Source of the DNA: Delphinus delphis | Taxonomy: Eukaryota; Chordata; Mammalia; Artiodactyla; Delphinidae | Direction: 5' to 3' | NCBI RefSeq assembly: GCF_949987515.2 | Contig: NC_082695.1 | Coordinates: forward strand, 70,221,966 to 70,285,965 | Length of the DNA: 64,000 bases | In this document: piece by piece, positions 1-11,400 of the stretch | How positions within the stretch are numbered: position 1 is the first letter of the stretch | Layout: each line of letters starts with the position of its first letter | The notes under the pieces: model-generated | The model's input: the letters and a program-made list of their open reading frames with translations, nothing else | Databases searched by the model: none | Told to the model about the DNA's origin: nothing | Translations under genes and position numbers: made by a program

Positions 1-169
1 ACAGTTTACTTAAAATCTTGAAAAAAGGACCAAATGATCACAGCATTTAACTACATACTAAAAAAAAAAAAGTTTCCCTCCCCAGGTCTGCAAAGTGTCA
101 CACATTTGGCATTCCTTGTTTTGTTGACTGCCTTTCTTTCTCAAAATATGTATAAAGAATGTGCCAGAG
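1..169. other. Unassigned non-coding sequence
   Basis: This short AT-rich leader contains an A-run at about 60-71 and no recognisable gene or repeat. It ends in the upstream target copy of the SINE that follows. Confidence 0.5.
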
Positions 170-376
170 GGCTTCCCTGGTGGCGCAGTGGTTGAGAGTC
201 CGCCTGCCGATGCAGGGGACGCGGGTTTGTGCCCCGGTCTGGGAAGATCCCACATGCTGCAGGGCGGCTAGGCCCGTGAGCCATGGCCGCTGAGCCTGCG
301 CGTCCAGAGCCTGTGCTCCGCAACAGGAGAGGCCACAACAGTGAGAGGCCCGCGTGCCGCAAACAAAAAAAAAAAG
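170..376 (+). mobile_element. CHR-type tRNA-derived SINE
   Basis: The element opens with the gcttccctggtggcgcagtgg-type head, keeps the internal promoter-like GGTTTGTGCC region, and ends in a short A-rich tail. A target duplication, gaatgtgccagagg upstream (157-170) and gaatgttccagagg downstream (377-390), differs by one base. The roughly 205-bp form with the 'gagaggcccgcgtaccgc' 3' end is the shorter CHR subtype. Open frames across it on the minus strand are read-throughs of the SINE and not genes. Confidence 0.95.
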
Positions 377-390
377 GAATGTTCCAGAGG

Positions 391-2274
391 CTACAGCATT
401 GGGAAGTTTCATCTCCTCTTAACATGATCAAGACGAAGCCAGTGGAGAGCTTGAATTAGGACTTCACAGCCTGTCCATGCTGGTTAGAGGCTAGCTCTTC
501 ATCCTGACCACTTCCCTCGTCCTCTCCAGCTCCCCCCATCATCCTGGGAACCATCAAATGGACCAGGTGGAGAAAAAGAATTCCTACTGACCTGCTAGCT
601 TTACCTGAAGAATTCTATGCACAGGTGACTCTCCTCTGGTCCCGCTCCTGCTCGGACCATCTTGTGAGTCATCAAGTCATGCTGCAGGCCAGTGCCCGAT
701 GGCTCCCGTTGCCTCATTTCCTGACTCCTTTAAAACCTCGCACCTGTATTGTATCCACACGGGAGGTTTAAATTAATAGCAGCCTCGAAGAGGATGGGTT
801 GACACCCCGGGTTTCTTAAATGAATTTGGAAGTCGTAAGGCTTTAAATCGTAACCTACTTCCCTGGAAATGGTCTGTTCCCCAGGACATGTGAATATGCT
901 AAATGGAAAACACCAATTTTGTCTGTTTTTCTTTTTTAAGAGAACAGAGGATGTGACTTAAATGCATCATATTTCAGGTTGGACACTGGAGAAAAGGTAA
1001 GAGGCTCCTTCCCTAGGAGTTCTTAAAGATAGTGACTTAGTTTTAATTGACTCAAATCCAAAGATAGAGTTTTCAAGGATGTGCCAGAGAAACAAAATGC
1101 CCACATATGTAATAAACCTTCACGACAGTACTGCTGTTACTACAGGTTTACTATTATAAAAATCACTGCTACACATAAAAGCCTGGAAAAGACAAGAACA
1201 TGAAAAAGTTTTGTATTGAGGACCACATGATTCAATGTGCTACATTCATATTTAATTTTATTTCTACAAACATTTATTGAGTTTAAATGCTGGGTGCTAG
1301 GGAATTAGATATCAATCAGAAGCAGCCGCTGCTTTGGGGGATGTCCAGCAGCAAATCCAATTGTCTCTTAGGGGGAGAAAGCTGGAAAAGGCCTCCGAGA
1401 TCTTATCTTAGCTCTGACTTATATAGATGGGGATTCAAGACGGAGAGAATATAAGACACTTCCACAAGGACACACAGGTCCAGAACTTCAGCCTCCTAAA
1501 TCCTGCTCATGGATCTTTCTAGAAAGCCCAATTTTGCTCATCAAAGACACAGATGAGTAAAGTAGAGAAAGCCTGGTTTAGAATGAGTGGGTGTCAGTGT
1601 CCGCCCAGTTCCACCACTAACTAGCTGCATGTATCCATAGGTACTGGGTCCCTACCTGGGTCCAGTATTTCCTCCCTAATGATACAGATTACCTGGAGGG
1701 CTTCTTAAATGTGCTCATAGCCAGGAGTCTCCCCCTGGAGATGCTGACTTAGTTGGCATGGACGGAGGCCCAGACCTCCGCTGGGTCTTATCTTCAGAAA
1801 ACTTGCAGAAACGCTGGACCAGATGAGCTCTCATCTTACCCTCCAACTATGAGAACATTTAAAGTAAAGTGAAATCAAAGAAGATGCGGCAGCACAAACA
1901 TCAGTGTATCCAAGGTTCTTGCTTCTACAGGACGAAATCTCTTACCTAGCTCTATTACTGTGATCAAAATTCTTTGCCCGCTGATCTGACTGGCTTCTTC
2001 TGGTCTTCTGAGGACAATCCCTCCCAATTATATATGTGGAAGACTCCTAAAATTCATAGAAACTTCCAGTTACCTGCAGACCATGGCCTATCATAGAATG
2101 ATTTTCCTCCATGCAAATTTGGGGTATATATGAACATGTGGAAAGAACACGTATTTATATATTTATATCTCATTAGAGAGACAAACACATATATTATCAC
2201 CAAATTTTGCCTAGCATATTAATAGGTTTGGGGGGATTTTGCTGTTATTGTTGAAACAAGAAAAGCAAAAACTG
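391..2274. other. Unassigned non-coding stretch with faint repeat traces
   Basis: No open frame of gene-like quality is visible. Around 1255-1345 the text catttattgag...gctgggtgctaggg resembles the 3' part of an L2 LINE. The rest shows nothing I can name apart from the MER5-like piece listed separately. Confidence 0.4.
1690..1765 (+). mobile_element. MER5-like hAT MITE fragment
   Basis: The phrase acctggagggcttcttaaa followed by a gctgacttagttggcatgg segment matches the order of motifs in MER5-group hAT-Charlie MITEs. Neither terminal inverted repeat is preserved, so this is a tentative call. Confidence 0.35.
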
Positions 2275-2341
2275 TATTGGGTTGGCCAAAAAGTAACATC
2301 TTACAGAAAAACCGCGAACCAACTTTTTTGGCCAACCAAAC
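2275..2341. mobile_element. Mariner remnant reduced to its two terminal repeats
   Basis: After a TA dinucleotide (2275-2276) the left end ttgggttggccaaaaagt (2277-2294) is answered at 2322-2339 by the inverted sequence acttttttggccaaccaa. Only about 27 bp separate the two ends, so the transposase gene of a mariner (about 1.3 kb when complete) is missing. The end sequence matches the mariner family that is common in cetartiodactyl genomes. The organisation recalls MADE1 MITEs of primates. Confidence 0.8.
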
Positions 2342-2875
2342 ACTTGTCTTTCCTCTTGTTTCCAAGATGAATTGTTAGTGTTTAAATATGCTATTTCTGA
2401 TAGACCAAATACTGCTAACAAGCATAAATGAAAGCCTTCAGTTAAACACACACATCGCTGGATTAAAATCAGAAATGTCAGCGCAGGCACGAGTCTGTGA
2501 ACACACCCAGGTCACAGGTTTGTGACTAACTGATTAGTAGGAGTTTTGCCAACGTAGACGCTCCAGACTGAGTCTCTGGCTGGTGGGTCCATTCCCTTTC
2601 CCTCCATGAGAAGGCTAGACAGATAGGACCCATTTAACAGTGACGGCGGGATAGTCTATAAGCTTTGCTGTGTCGTTCCTTCCCTCTCTTTGAGACGCAG
2701 GATTAAAGACGTTGATTTCTGATATGAAAGAAGATCTGGCTGATGACATCATTCTGGAAATGTCTTGGCCTGAAATATCTGACAAAGCCAAGCAACAGGC
2801 TGGGCAGAAAAATCAGAGAGAAACAAGAGACTCGAATAATTCAAGCAAAACCAGATTCCTGATGCCTCTAAGAAT

Positions 2876-2877
<2 letters not shown>

Positions 2878-2920
<43 letters not shown>
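2878..2920. repeat. (TG)n microsatellite
   Basis: An uninterrupted run of about 21 TG dinucleotides, likely to vary in length between individuals. Confidence 0.97.
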
Positions 2921-2921
<1 letters not shown>

Positions 2922-3179
2922 ATATTTAGCTCTGAGTTTCTTCTTCTAGTATGCATGGATCTAACTGTCCCTTTTCTCAGCAGATAATTACCGACTCCTC
3001 CTCTGTGCTAACTGCTAAACAAAAAGGGGGTTCCATGAAGGTAGAATAAAGAGGTGGTAGTCGCTCCTCATGAGGAGGTATGACCATCACTTACATTTCC
3101 TCATTTATACAATGGGCATGGGGGTGAGAACACAGCAGTGAGGGAGGTAGAATGAGCACGAATCCAGAAACTGCTCTAT

Positions 3180-3250
3180 TCCCAGTGTTGTCCTTCACTC
3201 ACTGTGTCAAATGGGCCTCAGTCTCCCCATCTGTAAAATAGGAAACATTT
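3180..3250 (+). mobile_element. MIR SINE fragment
   Basis: The core-like phrase ggcctcagtctccccatct followed by gtaaaatagg is the usual 3' half of a MIR, read on the plus strand. The tRNA-like 5' end is not recognisable. Confidence 0.6.
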
Positions 3251-3437
3251 TCAATCATATGAGTCAACAGTACCATGCAGCACAGAGGACTTTGTGAAGA
3301 AGAACCATTAATGGTCCCAAAGATATACGCAAATGTCAATGTCAGTTATTTTCTTGGGATAACTTTATAGGGTCATTTATAGGACTTGGGAAGGATGAGA
3401 TGTTTGGGGTTTTTAGAGGTAGGTTTTTTCTTTGTTT

Positions 3438-3515
3438 CTTCCTTCCTTCCTTTCTTCCTCCCTTCTTTCCTTCCTTATTTCCATCTTTCTTCCTTCCTTT
3501 TTTTCGTTTTCTCTT
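3438..3515. repeat. (TTCC)n-rich low-complexity tract
   Basis: An impure CTTCC/TTTCC pyrimidine tract. Lysine- and arginine-rich minus-strand frames and phenylalanine-rich plus-strand frames here are artefacts of the composition. Confidence 0.9.
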
Positions 3516-5284
3516 CCTTTCTTGTGAAAGGAGAAGGGACGTGGGTACCTTACCCTTGTCTTTTCTTCTCACTGTTTTCTGAAGAAGGTTCTGGCTCCTT
3601 GCTCTGGAGATACAGTTATTACAGAACAAGTCCTTTGTTGGCCTCATGACCTGTAACAATGCAGAGACAAGTCTCCAGGAGCTGATTTTAGAATTCAAAC
3701 CCCAAGCAGAAGTGGTAGATTTAAAATTCTGAGCCCAGCACAAACCTCTTCATTTTCAAGTTCATTTACCCTTGGCAACATGCAACCTCCTGTTTACTAA
3801 GAGGGGAAAAAAAGCTTTTAAAAGGCTCATTTAAAAGGCTGAGGAGTCTTTTGGGATCTCCGAAAGCTCTTTAAAAACATATTTTGATGATACAAGTGTA
3901 AACAAATCAAGAGCATATGGATTGAATTTCCCTTAAATTACACAGGGTTTTTTAAATGATGGGAGGGTGGAAATGTGTTTGGAAAAATATGTTTTTGGTT
4001 TTACTGACTCAGAAACATGGGAATGAGTTGAAGCTTTTGACAGACCCCAAATGATGGCAGGTTTGTCCATCATCTGTCTTTGAGGGTCTGTAGTCCTTCA
4101 CAAGCCTTCTCTGGTTTCGTACCCAAGGAGTAGAGATTTCCGTTAGTGAAGACTCACAGAGAAGAAACACCAAAACCATGCGTTGTGAGTTCTATCTTTC
4201 CCTTGAGCAGAAGAGCCCTATTTCATGGGGGTTGGCAATGCAGACTCCCCTTGGACCAGTGAAAAGGATAAGTGTTCATTTTGTAAAATACAAGTCTGTA
4301 CAGGGCTGCACAACCTGGACCCGGTGCCAGTGTCAGCAGCCAGGCTGCCTTTCTGCAGCCCCCAAGCTGGGAGCCACCCCGAAGCCTTTACCCCACGCTT
4401 TTCAAAGTCCTCTGCAGAGTCACCTTGTCATCATTACAATTCCTTGTCTTTCAACCCAAACACACAACATGCCAGAAAAACGGGGGTCAACAAGCTGGGC
4501 CACTGCCTCTGAAGGGTTGCTGATGCCAGGATTTCAGAAGAAGGGAATAAAAGCCAAGGATACGCAGACAGAATGAAGAAAGGTTGTGACCTTATGAATA
4601 CTAAGGCTTCATCTACAAAGCAGAATGTCAGCATCTCTCATTTTGATGCGTCCATCCAATCCGGTCCCAAAGGAAAATGCTTTAAACACTCTAGACACTT
4701 GCTCTACTTTCCTGTTTCCTTTATCTGAATATGCATGATTCAAGAGCTAGAGCAATGCCAGAGAGCTTCTGGAAGATTCAGGAAGGTTCTAGGCGGGCTT
4801 GGAGGACCAGGATCCTCTGAAGACACTTTCAGTCAACAGATGCGGGGCCAAACGAACCATCAGAATCACTTAAAGGCAAAAGAACATTGTGCTTCCATTT
4901 TCACAGGATTATCTGAGAAAAATGGATTGGGTCCCTGTGAAGAAACTTCACTTTGGAAAGTTTAGTCGGAAAACATGCAATTACATGAGAACTTGACTTA
5001 CCTGAGATCAAAGGAAACTTTGCATCATTTTTTTTCTTTTTGAGGAAAACAGCGACAAACATTCCCAGTGCCTCTTTCGACACACACTCAAAGAGAGAAG
5101 TTACCATTACACCCCCTTCCTGTTTTGTTTTGTTTTGTTTTTTTTGTTTTCCTACTTCAGAGGAGTGATGTGAGAAAGTACTTTGGAAAAATACAGGGCT
5201 CTCTAGTAAAAATAGCTGCTACCTCGACTTGTGTCTTGAGTCCTAGAGACTTCTGTCCCCTGTGACAATGGTGAATGCCTAACC

Positions 5285-5545
5285 AGCGCATAATTTTAAC
5301 AGCACAATTTGCATTGCCCGGGCAGCTGTCTGCCACACCAGCTCTTTATGAAATACACCCACGGCATTTGACTCAATTACCTCTTGCAGCTGTGAATTCC
5401 ACAGGTCCACCGCACTCTGCATGGAAAAGTATTTCTTTGTATCCGTTCCAAATTTCTTAGCCATTTGAACCATTCCTTTGAGTGAATTGTATATTTCTAA
5501 GTGTTCATATATCACCAGTTTAGGCCCAAGTCCCATTAGCCTGTA
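5285..5545. other. Possible CR1/L3-like LINE remnant or conserved element
   Basis: The plus strand contains gaattccacaggtccaccg and a later tttctttgtatccgttccaa, a pattern reminiscent of CR1/L3 LINE 3' regions (attccacag... followed by ...aaaagtatttctt). The minus strand stays open for 85 codons over the same interval (5279-5536), with residues such as SLKGMVQMAKKFGTDTKKYF. I cannot place that peptide in a family. The repeat interpretation is favoured, but only weakly. Confidence 0.35.
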
Positions 5546-5559
5546 TTTAATATGCAGCT

Positions 5560-5619
5560 CAGAATATTGTGTTCGAAGGATACAGAATATTGTGTTCGAA
5601 GAGTATTGTGTTCAAACGA
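5560..5619. repeat. 23-bp tandem duplication, about 2.6 copies
   Basis: cagaatattgtgttcgaag starts at 5560 and again at 5583, a period of 23 bp. A truncated third copy, ttgtgttcaaacga, follows at 5606. The first two units differ only at their last bases. Confidence 0.85.
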
Positions 5620-5849
5620 TCCGTGTAAAAGCAGATCTGGTGTGTTGACCTCCACCAGAGTTTTGCTCAGAGTTCTCCAGCAGTGGACATCCTCCCAGCC
5701 CACCAGCCTCACAAGCACATGATCACAATCATAAGAGGGAAAAGCACTTCAGGGACCTGGGATGGAACAGTTCAAATTTTCTCCATGGTAGAAATACGAG
5801 TTGTGGCCAGACCTGATACACAGGAACATTCCTAAGAGGTAGGTGGGTG

Positions 5850-5985
5850 TACTGCTTTACAGATGAAGAAACTGAGTCAGAGAGAAGAGAGGTCACCTCC
5901 CATAAGAGACAGAGGTAGTATACTGCAAGCACCCAATCCAAACTAGGCATTCTGAAGACAAGTCCAGTGTTCTCACCCCTACCAC
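5850..5985 (-). mobile_element. MIR-like fragment
   Basis: ctttacagatgaagaaactg followed by agtcagagagaagagagg is the antisense view of the MIR 3' half. The remainder fades out by about 5985. Confidence 0.5.
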
Positions 5986-6479
5986 AGAAGGCTCTGTAAG
6001 AAGATAAGAGTAAGATTCATGGATTATATAAATTAATGTTTCCCTGGGCCAGTAAGAATGGACATTCACAGCTCCTTGGAGGTTGGCCCCAATCATTGAA
6101 TGCCACGCTTCTTCCCCTGATGGGCACCTTAGAATAGGATGTGAAGGAGCCTGGGAGTTTCTTTCCATATCCTAGAAATAGACCTCAAAACATATGCACA
6201 AGCATGGACTTCCAGCATCTTCGTTTAGTCTGGTAAATTACATTCTGGGCCATTTCTAAGTTCTTGCCTCTCTGTCATCATCCTCCAGGTCATATCACAT
6301 GGAAGTCTCTCCTCACCTCCACCCCAGGCAACCTCAGTTCCTGTCCTGGCCAAGTGTGTGATGTTGGTGGTCCCTTAGCTTCCCTCACTACCATTCTTCT
6401 ACTGGAAAACAAGGGTGAATGTGAGATGGTCTCCATGTTTCCATGCTAGTGAAGAGCACTCATGCTTCACTGTCAGAGC

Positions 6480-6690
6480 TTCACAGTGCTAGCTTGGCTG
6501 TTTCTAGATTGTGACCACAGGAAAGAGCCTTAACCTCTCAGAGCTACAGTTCCATGGCCCCATCACAGTGGAGAAAATGCCTATCTTGCTTTGCTCTTAC
6601 AGTGCTTAGCCATGATGGACCCAAAGTCCCCAGCCCTGTGTTCAGCCCATAGTAAATACTCGATATGTGTCAGCTGCTTGCTTTTTGCAA
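6480..6690 (+). mobile_element. Degenerate MIR-like fragment
   Basis: ccttaacctctcagagctac, followed later by cagcccatagtaaatactcg, keeps the order of MIR motifs (the 'taacctctc' box and the 'agtaaatac' tail). Similarity between them is low. Confidence 0.4.
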
Positions 6691-7258
6691 GTTTATGCTA
6701 TACTTTAATAAGTGGTGCTAAAGGATGCCAAAGATACAACAGGCTATTACATCCTACTGCTTTTGAACGGGCAACTCAACTTAACAGCCTACTCTTAAAA
6801 CCAGGTGTAGCAGTGACAAAATACAGAACTTAGGGCTATAGCTTAAACCTTTATTCCAAATTAATGTATGACCCAAGAGTAACTTCTCATGGCATACACC
6901 AAAATAGAGTTGCTTGATGAACAGAAAAGAGAGCTTTGTGCCAACACCCCTCCATCCCACCAAAGGAGAAGAAACGCCAGTTGGAAGTGAATTTAATAGC
7001 GACATGTTAAGTTGGGCGCATCTGCTTCCATTCCATGTCAAGAAATTACAGTCCACACTTGCATTCGGCAATTTATTCTTTTTCTAAAAGTTTCTTTGCT
7101 GTCATGTACAGGCTATGTTTAGGGTTTAATGTTTCAAGATGATTTTACTATAAAGCCAAATAGAAACAACTATGGGATATAGGGAATCTATGATCTCCAG
7201 CCTCTATAGGACCAGAATATCATTTGCCTTTTCAAATAATACAATTGTTTTAACCACA

Positions 7259-7275
7259 TTTTTTTTTTTTTTTTT
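7259..7275. repeat. Poly(T) run of about 17
   Basis: A homopolymer with no recognisable SINE or LINE body attached on either side. Confidence 0.9.
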
Positions 7276-7960
7276 GCAAATTCTGGATCAGGGTATTGTT
7301 TTCTGATGAGAAATAAAAAACCTGTTGTCGGCAATTCAGAAAAACTCTGAAATGTTCCCAAATAGCATGGAGTCAAAGCACCATAACATTAAAAAGTTCT
7401 TTAGCCCTTGTTTCTAACATCAGCTCAAGTGGCCCAAGTGACTTTAGACGAGTCACTCAACCACAACCTGCGTCAGACCGATCATTTGCAACAAGAGAGA
7501 TTTTGAGCTCCATCCATACCGTCCAACCTGGTGTTGACATCCTACGCTCTGTGGCGTGCTATTCGGCAGACAACCAAGCAGCTACAACTTCTTTTTGCCC
7601 CGACCATTAGAAATCTAATTATTCAATAGATTTTATCAAAGCATCCTTACCCCAGTTTCGTATCTGATAACCCCCACGGAGACTGAGTTTGTGACGTTCC
7701 TATATTCTCAGGAAACAAGTCTATGAAACTGTAAACTTAAATTTAGATTTGAACACCAACGTCGGCTGAGTCTGCATTCAAAGGAAGGCAATTCAGAATG
7801 CCTACCTGATTGGTCTCCAAAAGGACACAGTTTGAGGCAGACCTGAAATTGCTTTTGAGCCTCTCTGTGCTCAGCTCTGGGCAAATCTAGGACTCACACT
7901 CTGCTCCTTTACTAACTGAATCATCCCGGACAACTTGCCAATGTTCTCTACACATCCATT

Positions 7961-8475
7961 AAAAAAAAAAAAGAGATAATTACCATATAATTTTTATATC
8001 ATACAATTCACCCATTTAAAGTGTACATTTCAAAAAAAAATAAATAAATGAATATTTTAAAAAATAAAGTGTACATTTGACATTTTTTAGCATATCCCCA
8101 GGGTGTGCAGCACAATTAATTTTAGATATTTTTGTCCCCTCTAAAAGAAGTCCTGTACACATTAGCTGTCACTCGCTGTTTCCACACACACCCCTTCCCA
8201 GTCCCTGGCAACTACTTTATTTCTGTAGATTTCCCTGTGCTTGACATTTCATATAAATGGAATCAGATAGCATGTGACTTTCTATGGCTAACTTCTTCCA
8301 CTTGGCTTGATGTTTTGAAGTTTATCTGTTGTAGTGTGTATCAGTACTTCATTCCTTTTCATGGCTGAATAATATTCCATTGTATGGACAGACCACATTT
8401 GGGTGGTTTCCACATTTTGTCTATTATGTATATACTGCTGCTGTGAGCATTCATGTACAAGTCTGCACATCCATT
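7961..8475 (-). mobile_element. L1 LINE 3' end (ORF2 C-terminus and 3' UTR)
   Basis: Read on the minus strand, the end of ORF2 is visible: HTMEYYSAMKRNEVL lies in frame near 8335-8390. That motif is diagnostic of the L1 ORF2 protein C-terminus. It is followed by 3' UTR text running down to about 7980. The copy is 5'-truncated and the frame is broken soon after the motif, so it is dead. At 8020-8078 the sequence aaagtgtacattt occurs twice around an A-rich 33-bp piece, which looks like a local duplication within the 3' UTR. Confidence 0.85.
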
Positions 8476-11400
8476 TTTGTATCTACAATATTCTATTGCT
8501 TTCCTCACATGGCTATTTTGATTACTTTGATTAATGTAAAAGCTCTTAATAAATTACTTGAAAGACAAACTTATCACCTTTCACGTTATCACTTGCTGTT
8601 CTCCACTTCCCTGATGGTACCGTCTCTGTTCCAGGTCCTCGAGCTTTTCCAATATTTCAACTGTCCCTGCACTTTTCACTCTACATTGAATTCATTTCTG
8701 AATCCTCAATATCTAGGATGTGTCTTAAAAATCAAAACCTCATTTCTTCTCACTGAGTATCATCCTCACCATTAACTAGTCACCCAACCTCCAAGCTCGC
8801 TTCCTTTCTTTCTACGACAAAATTTTAGTTCTAGCCATCAAAGACTTAAAAACCCTAAATGGCTCTCCACTAAAAATGATAGGGTACTAAGTCCTTCACC
8901 AGGTACAAAATTTGCAAACTACACACTTGGGTACGTAAAAACTTTGACTTGATCATTTTTCTATAAATGAACTTAAATTATCTTTTAAGCCCCATTTAAC
9001 CTACTGGCAAAATACTTGATCTAGTTATAGTCAGGTAGTAAATTCAGATACTTTATGATTTCCCACAGGCAACCTCTCCCATCCGTGATCCTGATGAGAT
9101 GTCCCCCTCCCCTCTGTTCTCAGCTGATTCCACAACCTTGCTCTTCGCCTTTCCTGCTTAGAACTGGCCTTGTGTCAGTTCTGTCCTAAGTCTGCACCCC
9201 TTGCTGACACAGAGGGCTTCTCTTCAAGCCCAGTACCTCTCCAGGTATCCAGGCAGGGAGGCACCTGCTTACCTGTGTGGGATTTCCACTGTCCAGTCAC
9301 CGCCACCCCAGCATAGCAGGCAAGGAACAGGACCCCTTCTCAGAGAAAAAGCCATCTTCTCTCTCTCCATAGCACCTCTTGTACCAGCTCCGACTACCTT
9401 TATCTGGTCTATGCAGACAGGCTAGTTGAGCTCTTTACCGATTTTCTTTCCAGGACATTTTTTATATCATAAATTGAAGGTTCATATTCCCTTAAGTGTT
9501 TTGTTTTCCAAAACACCCAGCTCCTGGAAATTAGGAGCCTTGGCTCTCAAGACCGTTGTCTCTTCCATGACTTTCAAGAGCGCTTTTTGGAATAGCTTGC
9601 TCTCAGGCCTGCTTGATTCCAATGCCTGGGCCCGTCACCGCTATGTTAGGCTGCCTCCTGAGTTCTGGGGGGTATCAAGGGCTGGGACCCAACTGTCAAC
9701 ACTTCAGGCCCCTCGAGAGCCTGTCGGGGTCCAGGGGAAACAGCAGGGAACTCCTGGCCAGAGCAGCTCCTCCAATTACATGTAAGTTGTTTTTCTTTTG
9801 AAGCTGGGGCCACTGATGCGTCCCACCCCACGCAGCCCCTCCTGGTCATGACCGCTGATCTGCAGGGCCTTGTCTGGGTCTGAACTAGCCTTCTCTTTGC
9901 AGAGCACCCTTCCAGAAGGTCAGCGAGGTACCAGATGAGACTGTCATACCGTATGACACATCAGCCCTAGTTCTGCTTCCTGGTACCTGTGAGGTCTGGA
10001 CGGGGCATTGGGGGACAGAACCCTGACAGCTAACTAAGGAAAGTGAAAGCACACAGGTGTGTGGAGCCCATTCTCAGGAAAGACATGGAGCAGAAACACA
10101 CCATAAATATTACTAAAATCTGAGAAAACAAGAAAAAGTAGAAGCCAAAAGTAGGCAAAAGTATAATCCTAGTTCATTGTCTGTCTTCTGATAAAAGTAC
10201 CAAATGAGTTAAAAGCAAAAGGACATGGTAGCCAATTCCACAAAGAGGAAAAAAGAAAGCCATATAGCAGTTTTTGTTTTTGTTTAAATTGGCTGTTCCT
10301 CACTATTAAAGGAAAAAGATAAAGGCTGTAATTTGTCTATAATCATTGTTGTGAATTCAGAAACTCAAGTTTCTGGTGAAGATGACTTTTCGCTGCTCTC
10401 TTAAAATGGGAAGGATCTAAACTGATTGGAACAAGCAGAAAGAGGATTTGAATTTTTTTTCCTCTCTGTGTGTCCTTCTAACTTCTAACATAATTGAAAG
10501 ATGAATTCATTTGGCGAGAAGTGCCGCTCAAATTCAAATTTGGTCCCTCAAAGAAAGAGGCCCAAACCGATTTTTCTTTGGAGTCAGAGAATGATGAGCC
10601 ATAGAGATGATACATTTTGCATATGGGTTTGCAAAAGACACAGTGTTCTTGTGGGGTTTTTTTTTTTTTTTTTTTTTGGTCTTGAATATGGGTTGTTGTA
10701 AAAGGAAGGTCATCTTGCAGGATTACTTCATTTGGTTATATCTCTTACTCAAGAGCAACTCTTTATCCATATTCTCTGGTGATAAATCCTCTGAAATTCC
10801 CTGCTAAAACAAGTCCCATTGATAGCCGATAACCCGGGCTCAGCCTTCTTAAGTTTTATGTCGATTAATCTCTGATTCATGTTAATGATCTTTCAACTGT
10901 TTTATTCCTTCTGATGCTGGAATTTTTATCATCTTAATGTGCTTACGGATAACCTAATCCATCTCTTCCTATCGTTGGATGACCATTGCCTACACGATTT
11001 CTGAAATCTCCCCTCCTCTACCAGCTCACTACCCTCCCTGTGCGCCCTTGGAGAATTTGCTTGGACTAAACATTTTGAATGCTTGGCTTCAATTTCTTTA
11101 AGTTTCTAGTTTGAAGAAATCACCTTATTTTTTTTTAATTTTTGGTTGCGCATGTGTTTATATATTTAATGTGTTCACTCCTGCATTTGTATTTAATTGT
11201 CATTTTCCTGAGGCACCACATTTCCCCCCAGTTACTTTCTAATAACCCATTTTCAGGGGCATCTGCATGGTAGAGGCAGCAGCTGATTTAGATTACCCCC
11301 AAATTTTCAGAAACCACCATTGACCTAAGTAAGCCTTCCTTTCACAACTCTGTCCCAGGCACAGCAACAAGCCAGTGGCCATCCAGGCCCTCAGCCTTCT

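Larger units (their letters stand above)
2342..3437. other. Unassigned stretch with microsatellite and MIR trace
   Basis: Apart from the (TG)n array and a MIR-like piece listed separately, nothing is recognised. The 91-codon open frame at 2712-2987 runs straight through the (TG)n array and is not considered a gene. Confidence 0.4.
3516..7258. other. Unassigned non-coding stretch (with separately listed pieces)
   Basis: No coding gene is recognised. Overlapping open frames at 4178-4634 on both strands have no recognisable domain. The CR1-like segment, the 23-bp tandem and two MIR-like pieces are listed as separate entries. Confidence 0.4.

Noticed and set aside
3342..3743. 133-codon lysine-rich frame, minus strand
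   Set aside because: The repetitive KKGRK-type composition is the (TTCC)n tract read on the other strand.
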